A DNA stretch of 64,000 nt from Streptomyces sulfonofaciens (lineage in GTDB: Bacteria; Actinomycetota; Actinomycetes; Streptomycetales; Streptomycetaceae), in the NCBI RefSeq assembly GCF_014656295.1, contig NZ_BNCD01000004.1:372001-436000 (forward strand), read 5' to 3'. Position 1 is the first letter of the stretch. Every line of letters begins with the position of its first letter. The translations under genes were made by a program, and so were the position numbers. Shown in pieces: positions 43,805 to 52,247 of the stretch. Under the pieces are notes generated by a model. It worked only from the letters and a program-made list of their open reading frames with translations. It ran no database searches and was not told where the DNA came from.

Positions 43805-45165
43805 CCACGGCACCCGTCCGGTTTCCCGGTGACCTCGATCGCGGGGCGGCCCAGGCCGGTCTCGACCCGGTCGAGCAGGCCGTCGCCGACATGGCGGCGG
43901 GCCGGCCGATCGTCGTCGTCGACGACGAGGACCGCGAGAACGAGGGCGACCTCGTCGTCGCCGCCGAGACCATCACCCCCGAGATCGTCGCCTTCATGAT
44001 GTCCGAGTGCCGCGGCCTCATCTGCGCGCCCATGGAGGGCGACGAGCTGGACCGGCTCCAGCTTCCGCAGATGGTGGAGCAGAACACCGAGTCGATGGGC
44101 ACGGCTTTCACGGTCTCCGTGGACGCGGCGCCCGCGCACGGCGTCACCACCGGCATCTCCGCCGCGGACCGGGCCCGCACACTGCGGCTGCTCGCGGACG
44201 GCTCGGCGCAACCGGGCGACTTCGTCCGGCCGGGCCACGTCTTCCCGCTGCGCGCCAGGCCGGGCGGTGTGCTGGCGCGCGCCGGGCACACCGAGGCCGC
44301 CGTCGACCTGGCCCGGCTCGCGGGACTGCGCCCCGCGGGTGCCATCGTCGAGATCGCCGCCGAGGACGGCACCATGCTGCGGCTGCCCGAACTCCTCGCG
44401 TTCGCCCGCAAGCACGGCCTGTCGATCATCTCCATCGAGGACCTGATCACCTACCGGCGCGGCACGGAGCCCACCGTGCGCCGTGAAACGGCGGTCACCG
44501 AGCCCACCGTGCGCCGCGAGGCGTCGGCCCGCGAGCCCACCGTGCGCCGCGAGGCGTCGGTGCACCTGCCGACCGCCTCGGGCGACTTCACCGCCTACGG
44601 CTACCGCTCCACGCTCGACGGCGTCGAACACGTCGCGCTGGTGCACGGCGACCTCGGCGACGGCGAGGACGTGCTGGTGCGGGTGCACTCCGAGTGCCTC
44701 ACCGGCGACGTCTTCCGCTCGCTGCGCTGCGACTGCGGCCCCCAGCTCGCCGCCGCCATGGACCGCGTCACCGCGGAGGGCCGCGGCGTCGTCGTCTACC
44801 TCCGCGGCCACGAGGGCCGCGGCATCGGACTGCTGTCCAAGCTGCGCGCCTACGAACTCCAGGAGCGCGGCCGGGACACGCTCGACGCCAACCTGGAGCT
44901 CGGCCTGCCCGCGGACGCCCGCGACTACGGCGCCGGCGCGCAGATCCTCGCCGACCTCGGCGTGCGCGGCGTCCGGCTGATGACCAACAACCCGGACAAG
45001 ACCAGCGCCCTCGTCCGGCACGGCATCCACGTCACCGGCCGGGAACCGATGCCCGTGCAGGCCGGCGAGCACAACCTCCACTACCTGCGCACGAAGCGGG
45101 ACCGGATGGGCCACGACCTGCCCTGGCTGGACGCCCCCACCATGGCGGCCTGCGGAAACCAGTGA
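43801..45165 (+). CDS. ribBA: DHBP synthase / GTP cyclohydrolase II with repeat linker
   Basis: Makes both riboflavin precursors. The 454 residues begin with 3,4-dihydroxy-2-butanone-4-phosphate synthase ([18 protein letters not shown] near residue 38; THAE-like [14 protein letters not shown]) and end with GTP cyclohydrolase II (zinc cysteines in [20 protein letters not shown], then [11 protein letters not shown]). Between them, at about residues 223-255, are three 11-residue repeats ([11 protein letters not shown]). ATG 43801 overlaps the ribM stop. Confidence 0.95.
   Translation: MTTAPVRFPGDLDRGAAQAGLDPVEQAVADMAAGRPIVVVDDEDRENEGDLVVAAETITPEIVAFMMSECRGLICAPMEGDELDRLQLPQMVEQNTESMGTAFTVSVDAAPAHGVTTGISAADRARTLRLLADGSAQPGDFVRPGHVFPLRARPGGVLARAGHTEAAVDLARLAGLRPAGAIVEIAAEDGTMLRLPELLAFARKHGLSIISIEDLITYRRGTEPTVRRETAVTEPTVRREASAREPTVRREASVHLPTASGDFTAYGYRSTLDGVEHVALVHGDLGDGEDVLVRVHSECLTGDVFRSLRCDCGPQLAAAMDRVTAEGRGVVVYLRGHEGRGIGLLSKLRAYELQERGRDTLDANLELGLPADARDYGAGAQILADLGVRGVRLMTNNPDKTSALVRHGIHVTGREPMPVQAGEHNLHYLRTKRDRMGHDLPWLDAPTMAACGNQ
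44467..44565 (+). repeat. Three in-frame 33-bp repeats in the RibBA linker
   Basis: Units at 44467-44499, 44500-44532 and 44533-44565 each encode EPTVRRE plus four residues. Copies 2 and 3 are nearly identical in DNA, copy 1 is more diverged, pointing to stepwise duplication that keeps the frame. Confidence 0.9.
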
Positions 45166-45292
45166 CCCCGCACCGCGGCGGACGGCCCCGGCACCACCCA
45201 CCACCCACCACGGCCCACCCCCGGCACGACCCACTCCAGCACCATCCCGGCAGAACCCCGCACGACCCCCCAGGACCAAGGAGCAAGAGCAC

Positions 45293-45805
45293 GTGAGCGG
45301 CAAGGGTGCCCCCGTACTGAGCGTCATGAACGGCAGCGGCCTGCGGGTCGCCGTCGTCGCCGCCCAGTGGCACGAGAAGATCATGAACGGCCTCGTCGAC
45401 GGCGCCCTGCGCGCCCTGGACGAACTCGGCATCGAACAGCGCACCCTGCTGCGGGTGCCCGGCAGCTTCGAGCTGCCCGTCGTCGCCCGGGCGCTTGCGG
45501 TGCACGGCTACGACGCCGTGGTCGCGCTCGGTGTCGTCGTCCGCGGAGGCACCCCGCACTTCGACTACGTGTGCCAGGGCGTCACCCAGGGGCTCACCCA
45601 GGTGTCCGTCGAAACCGGCGTGCCGATCGGCTTCGGCGTGCTGACCTGCGACACCGAGGAACAGGCGCTCGACCGCGCGGGCCTCGAAGGCTCCCAGGAG
45701 GACAAGGGGCACGAGGCCGTCACCGCGGCCGTCTCCACCGCCGTCACCCTGCGCAGCATCCCCGAGCCCTCGCGTCAGGCGGTGGCGCACGGCCGCGTAG
45801 AGTAG
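45293..45805 (+). CDS. ribH: 6,7-dimethyl-8-ribityllumazine synthase
   Basis: Penultimate step of riboflavin synthesis; forms 60-mer shells in many bacteria. The 170 residues show [19 protein letters not shown], the ribityl-binding [31 protein letters not shown] and [19 protein letters not shown] 45293 lies 9 bases after AAGGAG. A 127-base gap separates it from ribBA. hisE begins 8 bases after its stop. Confidence 0.96.
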   Translation: MSGKGAPVLSVMNGSGLRVAVVAAQWHEKIMNGLVDGALRALDELGIEQRTLLRVPGSFELPVVARALAVHGYDAVVALGVVVRGGTPHFDYVCQGVTQGLTQVSVETGVPIGFGVLTCDTEEQALDRAGLEGSQEDKGHEAVTAAVSTAVTLRSIPEPSRQAVAHGRVE

Positions 45806-45813
45806 GCGGCATC

Positions 45814-46086
45814 ATGTCCAAGAAGACGTTCGAGGAGCTGTTCACCGAGCTCCGGCACAAGGCGCAGCACGGCGATCCCGCCACTTCCCGTACCGCCGAA
45901 CTGGTCGGCAAGGGCGTTCACGCGATCGGCAAGAAGGTCGTCGAGGAGGCCGCCGAGGTGTGGATGGCCGCCGAGCACGAGGGCCGGGAGGCCACTGCCG
46001 AGGAGATCTCCCAGTTGCTGTACCACGTGCAGGTGATGATGGTCGCACGCGGCATCTCCCTCGACGACGTCTACGCCCATCTCTGA
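45814..46086 (+). CDS. hisE: Phosphoribosyl-ATP pyrophosphatase
   Basis: Second step of histidine synthesis. The 90-residue all-helical MazG-like protein has [28 protein letters not shown] (metal-binding glutamates) and [21 protein letters not shown] 45814 has no clear Shine-Dalgarno sequence. TAGAGT about 10 bases upstream may be a -10 box for a leaderless message. It is paired with hisG, as is usual in actinobacteria, apart from the main his cluster. Confidence 0.95.
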   Translation: MSKKTFEELFTELRHKAQHGDPATSRTAELVGKGVHAIGKKVVEEAAEVWMAAEHEGREATAEEISQLLYHVQVMMVARGISLDDVYAHL

Positions 46087-46160
46087 TCCCCGGCCCACCC
46101 GGCCGGCCGCCAGGACCAGCACGCACCCTTCCGCACCGTCCCGCAAAGGAATCCCGCCTC

Positions 46161-47015
46161 ATGCTGCGCATCGCCGTCCCCAACAAGGGTTCACTCTCCG
46201 GACCTGCGTCGGAGATGCTCCATGAGGCCGGGTACCTCCAGCGCAGGGACTCCAAGGAACTCGTGATCGTCGACCCCGGCAACGAGGTCGAGTTCTTCTA
46301 CCTGCGCCCCCGCGACATCGCCATCTACGTCTCCTCCGGTCGTCTGGACATCGGCATCACCGGACGCGACCTGCTGGTGGACTCCGGAGCCGACGCCGAG
46401 GAGATCCTGCCGCTCGGCTTCGCACGCTCCACGTTCCGCTACGCCACCCGGCCGGGCACCGCGGGCGGCGTCAAGGACCTGGGCGGCATGACGATCGCCA
46501 CCTCCTACGAGGGCATCGTCGCCGGGCACCTCGCGCAGGAGGGCATCGACGCCACCGTCGTCCACCTCGACGGCGCCGTGGAGACCGCGATCGAACTGGG
46601 CGTGGCCCAGGTCATCGCGGACGTCGTGGAGACCGGCACCTCGCTGCGCAACGCCGGCCTGGAGGTCATCGGGGACCCGATCATGCACTCGGAGGCGGTC
46701 GTCATCCGCCGTACGGGTGCCGACACGGACACGGACCAGCCCAAGGCCCAGCAGTTCCTGCGCCGTCTGCACGGCGTCCTCGTCGCCAGGACGTACGTGA
46801 TGATGGACTACGACTGCCGGGCCGAGGACCTGGAGCAGGCCGTCGCGCTCACCCCCGGCCTGGAGTCCCCGACCGTCTCGCCGCTGCACAACGAGGGCTG
46901 GGTCGCGGTGCGGGCCATGGTGCCCGCCAAGGAGGCCCAGCAGATCATGGACGATCTATACGCCATCGGGGCGCGGGCCATCCTGACCACGGCCATCCAC
47001 GCCTGCCGCCTCTGA
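46161..47015 (+). CDS. hisG: ATP phosphoribosyltransferase, long form
   Basis: First, feedback-regulated step of histidine synthesis. The 284 residues include the catalytic domains (MLRIAVPNKGSLS; ETGTSLRNAGLEVI at the PRPP loop) and the extra C-terminal regulatory domain (about 210-284) that binds histidine in the long-form enzyme, so no HisZ is needed. ATG 46161 after AAAGGA. Confidence 0.96.
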   Translation: MLRIAVPNKGSLSGPASEMLHEAGYLQRRDSKELVIVDPGNEVEFFYLRPRDIAIYVSSGRLDIGITGRDLLVDSGADAEEILPLGFARSTFRYATRPGTAGGVKDLGGMTIATSYEGIVAGHLAQEGIDATVVHLDGAVETAIELGVAQVIADVVETGTSLRNAGLEVIGDPIMHSEAVVIRRTGADTDTDQPKAQQFLRRLHGVLVARTYVMMDYDCRAEDLEQAVALTPGLESPTVSPLHNEGWVAVRAMVPAKEAQQIMDDLYAIGARAILTTAIHACRL

Positions 47016-47032
47016 CCGGACACCCCCCGCCC

Positions 47033-47052
47033 GCCGCCGCGACCGCGGCGGC
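47033..47052 (+). terminator. Possible hisG terminator
   Basis: GCCGCCGCG (47033-47041) and CGCGGCGGC (47044-47052) form a perfect inverted repeat with a 2-base centre, 18 bases after the hisG stop. Confidence 0.5.
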
Positions 47053-47097
47053 CGGCGATCCGACCAGCACCCCTGACCGAGCCCCCGGGAGCACGTG

Positions 47098-47634
47098 ATG
47101 ACGGACACGCCACCGCAGCCCCCACGGCACGGCGCCCAGCAGGGCGCGGTGCCGGCCGCCGGCGACCGGGCCGCCGCCGAGCCGCCCGCACTGCCGGTCA
47201 CCTTCCGGCCGGCTTCCACCCGGGCCGTCCTGCTGGGCGGTGGCGGTGTGCTCTTCGCGGTGCTCACCGCGGTGGCCCTGCTGCTGCCCGACATCCGTCC
47301 GGCGGAGCGGCTCAGCTTCATCGTCACCGCGGCCCTGCTCTGCGCCGCCCTGGTGCTGCTGAGCAGGCCCAGGGTGGTGGCCGACGTGTCCGGGGTCACG
47401 GTCGTCAACATCCTCGGCGGGCGGCGGCTGGAGTGGGCGGAGATCCTCCGGGTCAACCTGAGGCCCGGCGACCCCTGGGTCTTCCTGGACCTCAGCGACG
47501 GCACCAGCCTGGCCGCGATGGGCATCCAGCCGGGTCTCGCCAGGCGCCGTGCCATCCACGACGCCCGTGCCCTGCGCGCCCTCGTCGAGGCCAGAGCGGC
47601 CGCCGAGCGGAACGTGGCCGCCACGGACGAGTGA
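47098..47634 (+). CDS. Membrane protein with bacterial PH domain
   Basis: Function unknown. From ATG 47098 (6 bases after GGGAG) the 178 residues have a disordered N-terminus, two membrane helices at about 44-63 and 72-91 (AVLLGGGGVLFAVLTAVALLL; LSFIVTAALLCAALVLL) and a PH domain (about 92-165; VSGVTVVNILGGRRLEWAEILRVNLRPGDPWVFLDLSDG). It follows hisG in Streptomyces generally. It is a second PH-type membrane protein in the window, besides the one in the pyr operon. Confidence 0.8.
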   Translation: MTDTPPQPPRHGAQQGAVPAAGDRAAAEPPALPVTFRPASTRAVLLGGGGVLFAVLTAVALLLPDIRPAERLSFIVTAALLCAALVLLSRPRVVADVSGVTVVNILGGRRLEWAEILRVNLRPGDPWVFLDLSDGTSLAAMGIQPGLARRRAIHDARALRALVEARAAAERNVAATDE

Positions 47635-47725
47635 GCGGCGCCCGCCCGCCTGCCGGCCTTCGGGGCGCACGGGAGACCTCCGGGTTCCGCCGGGAGATAT
47701 CGGGGTCCCCTCGGGGGCATCCGCA

Positions 47726-47755
47726 CTGCCACATCGGCGCTTGTCTTGATTAATC
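47726..47755 (+). promoter_or_regulatory. Possible promoter for the CNNM pair
   Basis: CTGCCA (47726-47731), 18 bases, TTAATC (47750-47755), in a locally A+T-rich patch. Predicted start near 47762, exactly where the leader hairpins begin. Confidence 0.4.
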
Positions 47756-47761
47756 TGGTTC

Positions 47762-47864
47762 CGGAGGCGCACGACGCGCCTCCGCCCCCTCACGCACCAC
47801 CCGTGGTGCCCGGGGGTCCCTGCTGACCAAGGAGTGACTTCCTTAGGCGATGGACGGTTCGTCC
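47762..47864 (+). ncRNA. Structured 5' leader, four consecutive hairpins
   Basis: Hairpins: CGGAGGCGC with GCGCCTCCG (47762-47784); GCACCA with TGGTGC (47794-47809), enclosed by CCCCC/GGGGG (47785-47789 with 47812-47816); AAGGA with TCCTT (47829-47844); and GGACG with CGTCC (47852-47864). It lies 69 bases before a CNNM-family gene. It does not match the M-box or FMN consensus I know; a metal-responsive leader is inference. Confidence 0.45.
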
Positions 47865-47932
47865 TGTAGTACCTGCGCCGCCCCCTGCCGACACAGCGCG
47901 GACCGCGTCCGCGGCGACTCGGAGGCGGCGGC

Positions 47933-49312
47933 ATGATCATCCCCTTGCTGCTCCTGGGAGCGGCCCTTCTCCTGATCCTCGCCAACGGCTTCTTCGTGGC
48001 GGCCGAATTCGGCCTCGTGACCGTGGAGCGCCCGGACGCCGAGCAGGCCGCGGCCGCCGGCGACCGACGGGCGGGCTCCGTCGTGGCCGCGCTGAAGGAG
48101 CTGTCGTTCCAGCTCTCCGGCACCCAGCTCGGCATCACCATCACCTCGCTCGTCGTCGGCATGCTCGCCGAGCCGGCCCTCGCGGCCCTGCTCGACGCGC
48201 CCCTCACCGCGACGGGCCTGCCGGCGGGCGCCGTTCCCGGCGTCGCCGCGGTGATCGGGATGCTGCTCGCCTCCGCCGTGCAGATGGTGGTCGGCGAACT
48301 GGTGCCCAAGAACTGGGCGGTCTCCCGCCCCCTGCAGGTCGCCCGGTTCGTCGCCGGGCCGCAGGGCGGCTTCTCACGGCTGTTCAGGCCGGTCATCTCC
48401 GGCCTGAACACCGTCGCCAACCGCCTGGTCCGGGCGCTCGGCGTGGAGCCCGCGCACGAGCTGGCCTCCGCCCGCACCCCGGGCGAGCTGGTCTCGCTGG
48501 CCCGGCACTCCGCACAGGCCGGCGCGCTGGAGCAGGACACCGCGGACCTGTTCGTGCGCACCCTCTCGCTGGGCGAGCTGACCGCACAGCACGTGATGAC
48601 CCCGCGGGTGAAGGTGAGCGCCCTGCAGTCCTCCGCGACCGCCGAGGACGTCGTCAACCTGACCCGTGCCACCGGCCTGTCCCGGTTCCCCGTCTACCGG
48701 GAGCGGATCGACGAGATCGTCGGCATGGTGCACCTGAAGGACGCCCTGGCGATACCGGCGCACGACCGGCTGCGCACCCTCGTGGGCCGGATCGCCCAGG
48801 CGCCGCTGCTGGTGCCTGAGACGCTGCCGGTACAGCCGCTGCTCGCCCGGCTGCGCAGCGAGCAGCCGATCGCCGTCGTCGTGGACGAGTACGGCGGCAC
48901 CGCGGGCGTCGTCACCCTGGAGGACATCGTCGAGGAACTGGTCGGCGAGGTGCGCGACGAGCACGACGCCAAGGACGCCCCGGAGCTGGCCGCCGCCCCC
49001 TCCGAGGACGGGCGGCCCGCCTGGGAGGCCGACGGAAGCTGCCGCGTCGACACCCTGCACGACATCGGCCTGTACGCCCCCGAGGGCCCCTACGAGACGG
49101 TGGCGGGCCTCGTCGCCGATCTGCTGGGCCGCATCCCGGCCCCCGGCGACCGTGCGGAGCTGCCCGGCTGGCGGCTCCAGGTGCGGCAGGTGGGCCACTA
49201 CCGCGCCGAGCGGGTCCGGCTTGTCAGGACGGCGGAGGCCGTGGACGGCCCCGGGGGCGCGGGCGGCGCGCCGCGCGGCCGTGCCGGTGCGGCGGCGGGG
49301 GCGGTCCGATGA
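47933..49312 (+). CDS. CNNM/HlyC-CorC family membrane protein, CBS pair (first)
   Basis: Probable divalent-cation transport protein. The 459 residues comprise a DUF21/CNNM membrane domain (about 1-190; NGFFVAAEFGLVTVER and GELVPKNWAVSRP are family signatures), a CBS pair (about 210-335; DEYGGTAGVVTLEDIVEELVGEVRDEHD) and a CorC_HlyC domain (about 355-430). 'Hemolysin' is the historic name; magnesium or cobalt efflux is the role shown for relatives. ATG 47933 follows GGAGG by 7 bases. The stop overlaps the next gene. Confidence 0.88.
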   Translation: MIIPLLLLGAALLLILANGFFVAAEFGLVTVERPDAEQAAAAGDRRAGSVVAALKELSFQLSGTQLGITITSLVVGMLAEPALAALLDAPLTATGLPAGAVPGVAAVIGMLLASAVQMVVGELVPKNWAVSRPLQVARFVAGPQGGFSRLFRPVISGLNTVANRLVRALGVEPAHELASARTPGELVSLARHSAQAGALEQDTADLFVRTLSLGELTAQHVMTPRVKVSALQSSATAEDVVNLTRATGLSRFPVYRERIDEIVGMVHLKDALAIPAHDRLRTLVGRIAQAPLLVPETLPVQPLLARLRSEQPIAVVVDEYGGTAGVVTLEDIVEELVGEVRDEHDAKDAPELAAAPSEDGRPAWEADGSCRVDTLHDIGLYAPEGPYETVAGLVADLLGRIPAPGDRAELPGWRLQVRQVGHYRAERVRLVRTAEAVDGPGGAGGAPRGRAGAAAGAVR

Positions 49313-50391
49313 CGCTGCTGCAACTGCTGTTCGCCGTTCTGCTCGTACTGGCCAACGCGTTCTTCGTGGGTGCCGAGTTCGCCCTCGTCTCCGTGCGCCG
49401 CAGCCAGATCGAGCCGCTGAAGACCGCGCCCGCCCGCCAGGTGCTCTACGGTCTCGAACACCTTCCGCAGATGATGGCGGCCGCGCAGTTCGGCATCACC
49501 GTCTGCTCCCTCACCCTCGGGGCCGTGGCGGAGCCGACCGTCGCCCGGCTGCTCGAACCGGTGTTCGGTGCGGTGCGGCTGCCCGAGGGCCTCGTGCACC
49601 CGCTGGGGTATGTGATCGCGCTGGTGCTGGTGGTCTTCCTGCACCTGGTCATCGGCGAGATGGTGCCGAAGAACCTCGCCATGGCGGATCCCGAGCGGAC
49701 GGCGCTCAGGCTCAGCCCTGGCCTGGTCGCGTTCGCACGGCTGTGCAGGCCGGTCACCGTGGCGCTCGGGGCGTGCGCCCGCGGTGTGCTGGTCCTCTTC
49801 CGCGTCGAGCCCAAGGACGAGGTGGAAGCCGTCTTCACCAGCGAGCAGCTCAACCGCCTGGTGGCGGACTCCGGTCAGGCCGGACTGCTCGGCCCGGAGG
49901 AGCAGGAGCGCCTCGGGGACGCGCTGGAGCTGGGCTCGCGCCCGGTGACGGACGTGCTGCTGGACCGTGCGTCGCTGGTGACCGTGGACCCGACGGTGAC
50001 CGCGGGCCAGGTCGTCGCGCTCACCGCACGCACGGGCTACTCGCGCTTCCCGGTGTGCGCGGACGGCGGCGCGTTCATGGGCTACCTTCATGTGAAGGAC
50101 GTGCTGGAGCTGGAGGACAGCGACCGCGCCGTGCCCCAGCACGTGTGGCGGCCGATGACCACGCTGAGCGCCGAACTCCCGCTGGACGACGCCCTGACCG
50201 TGATGCGGCGCGCGGCGACGCACCTGGCCCAGGTCGCCGACGCGTCCGGGCGTGTGGTGGGCCTGGTCACCCTGGAGGACGTGCTGGAACTGCTGGTCGG
50301 CGAGGTCCGGGACCCGGCCCACCGGGGGTCGGGGGCCAGGCGGCTCGGTGAGCCGCGCAGGGAGGCCCCGGAGGGCGCGATGGCGAGCTGA
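49309..50391 (+). CDS. CNNM/HlyC-CorC family membrane protein, CBS pair (second)
   Basis: Paralogue of the preceding gene, 360 residues, starting ATG 49309 in an ATGA overlap. It has the same membrane domain (NAFFVGAEFALVSVRR; IGEMVPKNLAMADPE) and a CBS pair (VDPTVTAGQVVALTARTGYSRFPVC..; VVGLVTLEDVLELLVGEVRDP) but ends there, lacking the CorC_HlyC domain of its neighbour. The coupling suggests a heteromeric complex, as proposed for such pairs elsewhere. Confidence 0.88.
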   Translation: MTLLQLLFAVLLVLANAFFVGAEFALVSVRRSQIEPLKTAPARQVLYGLEHLPQMMAAAQFGITVCSLTLGAVAEPTVARLLEPVFGAVRLPEGLVHPLGYVIALVLVVFLHLVIGEMVPKNLAMADPERTALRLSPGLVAFARLCRPVTVALGACARGVLVLFRVEPKDEVEAVFTSEQLNRLVADSGQAGLLGPEEQERLGDALELGSRPVTDVLLDRASLVTVDPTVTAGQVVALTARTGYSRFPVCADGGAFMGYLHVKDVLELEDSDRAVPQHVWRPMTTLSAELPLDDALTVMRRAATHLAQVADASGRVVGLVTLEDVLELLVGEVRDPAHRGSGARRLGEPRREAPEGAMAS

Positions 50392-50584
50392 CGTTCGCGG
50401 GCGCGCCCCGGCGGGGGAGTGGGGAACCGGTCCCCGGCCGGGGTGCGAGGGCACGCAGGAACCGCCCGTTCGTCCAGGTGGCCTCCCGCGCTCCCGCCCG
50501 GGCCGGCCGTCCGGCTCCTCGCGCGCGCCCTGCCGGGGGCGTCGGCGCGGCCCGGCCCGTCGGCGGACGGGGGTGCAGGGTCGG

Positions 50585-51820
50585 TCAGGGTCTGCGGCCG
50601 TGGAAGGTGCGGCGCAGGTCGCTCACCCAGGCGTCGGGGTTCTCCCAGGGGATGAAGTGGCCGCCGTGGTCGTGGGCGTTGACGTTGACGTGGTTGAACC
50701 AGTGGGACTGCGGGCCGGTCCTGAAGGCCCGGACGCGCTCGTCGGCGGTGCGGATGCCGGGCGGGTTCTCGTACGTGACGAAGGTGAGGCCGACCGGGGC
50801 CTGCACGACCGGGGTGCGGTCGTGGGCGGGGGCCCAGGGGTAGCGGTTGGCGTTGGCGTAGTAACGCATCGACGTGGCGGCGGAGTTGTTCACCCAGTAG
50901 ATCGTGGCGTGGGTGAGCAGGTCGTCCTTGGTGAAGACGGACTCGACGTCGCCGCCGTTGTCGCTCCAGGCGTTCCAGCGCTCCAGCAGCCAGGCGAGCA
51001 GTCCGGCGGGTGAGTCGCTCAGCCCGTGGGCCAGGGTGGCGCCGTCGAGCATGTGCACGGCGAGGTGGGACGCCGAGCGGTGGTCCAGCTCGATGACGCG
51101 GGCGCGGACGTCGGCGGGCTGGTCGTCGGTGAGGGGCCGGTTCCGGGCGAAGTCCCACGCGCGGGGGCCGGTGAAGAAGTCGAGCGGCAGTCCGGAGCCG
51201 ATGTGGATGCCGTACAGCTCGTCGGCGTACTTGTGGCCGAGCTGGCTGGAGACGATTCCGCCGATGTCGCAGCCCCCTGCGGCGTATCTCTCGTATCCCA
51301 GGGTCTCGGTCATCAGGGTGTGCCAGAGGTCGGAGACCTTCCAGAAGTTGACGTCCGGAAAGCCGGTGAGCGGACCGGGGAAGCCGAAGCCGGGCAGGGA
51401 CGGCACGATGACGTCGAACGCGTCGGCGGGATCACCGCCGAACGCGGCCGGGTCGGCCAGCGGGCCGACCACCTTCGACCAGTGCCAGAACGTCCACGGC
51501 CAGCCGTGGGTGAGGATCAGCGGGATCGGGCGGGGGCCGCGGCCCGGCTCGCGCATGAAGTGCACCGGGACACCGGCGACCCTCACCTGGTAGTGCTCGT
51601 GCGCGTTGATGGCGGCCTCGGCCCGGCGCCAGTCGTAGCCGTCCCGCCAGTAGGCGACCAGCTCACGCAGATAGCTGTCCGGGACGCCGTAGGACCAGTC
51701 CTCGTTCCCCTCGTCCAGCGGCGGACGGGTCGATGTGAGACGGGCGCGCAGGTCGTCGAGGACCTCGTCGGATACATGGAGGGGGGTGGGCTCGAGGGGG
51801 AAGGCGTGCGGGGTGGTCAT
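50585..51820 (-). CDS. Epoxide hydrolase family protein
   Basis: Alpha/beta-hydrolase of 411 residues with the N-terminal epoxide-hydrolase (EHN) lid region (FPLEPTPLHVSDEVLDDLRARL) and the catalytic core: oxyanion-hole HGWPW, nucleophile D185 in GGCDIGGIV, and the late histidine in NAHDHGGHFIPWENP. ATG at 51820 lies 7 bases after AAGGAA. It resembles microsomal/juvenile-hormone-type epoxide hydrolases; the substrate is unknown. It is convergent with the CNNM pair and stands alone. Confidence 0.88.
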   Translation of the reverse strand: MTTPHAFPLEPTPLHVSDEVLDDLRARLTSTRPPLDEGNEDWSYGVPDSYLRELVAYWRDGYDWRRAEAAINAHEHYQVRVAGVPVHFMREPGRGPRPIPLILTHGWPWTFWHWSKVVGPLADPAAFGGDPADAFDVIVPSLPGFGFPGPLTGFPDVNFWKVSDLWHTLMTETLGYERYAAGGCDIGGIVSSQLGHKYADELYGIHIGSGLPLDFFTGPRAWDFARNRPLTDDQPADVRARVIELDHRSASHLAVHMLDGATLAHGLSDSPAGLLAWLLERWNAWSDNGGDVESVFTKDDLLTHATIYWVNNSAATSMRYYANANRYPWAPAHDRTPVVQAPVGLTFVTYENPPGIRTADERVRAFRTGPQSHWFNHVNVNAHDHGGHFIPWENPDAWVSDLRRTFHGRRP

Positions 51821-52247
51821 GGCGTGGTTCCTTACCGGATGGGGGAAGCGCGCCGCCGGTCTGTCGGACGGCCGTGCGGCGAGCCGGGGCGTTGCCGGGT
51901 GGCGCGGGCGGCGGCGCGGCGAGCGCCTGCGGGTGGTGATGGCCGAGTCGGCCGGCCAGGGGCCGGGCGGCCGTTGCCCTCCCCTCGCGTGACTCGACCA
52001 GCCTGGCACGCGCGGGCGCCCGACGGCTGTGACGGTGGCGGGCCACCATCATGCACATGCTGCGCGAACACGACGGGCGGGCCGCCGCGATGGTGGGTAC
52101 GCGGTCACCCGCTGCGCTGCGGCGGGTGTCCGGCCCAGGGTTCACGGCCCACTCGCGCGGGGTACGGCGGCGCGACGGCCGACGGCGGAACGCCGGGCCG
52201 CGGCCCGGACACGCCCCGAGCAGGAGGTGCGGTCCGCACGGGACCTT
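51821..52247. other. Gap between AAA protein and epoxide hydrolase
   Basis: 427 bases, no gene supported. It contains the inverted repeat GGTGGC-GG-GCCACC (52034-52047), possibly regulatory or a weak terminator of the AAA gene. Confidence 0.4.

Noticed and set aside
47810..47880. tRNA-like T-loop GGTTCGTCC
   Set aside because: No acceptor stem, anticodon arm or CCA; it belongs to a small hairpin in the leader.
47762..47932. M-box magnesium riboswitch
   Set aside because: The expected conserved core blocks are not visible, only generic hairpins.
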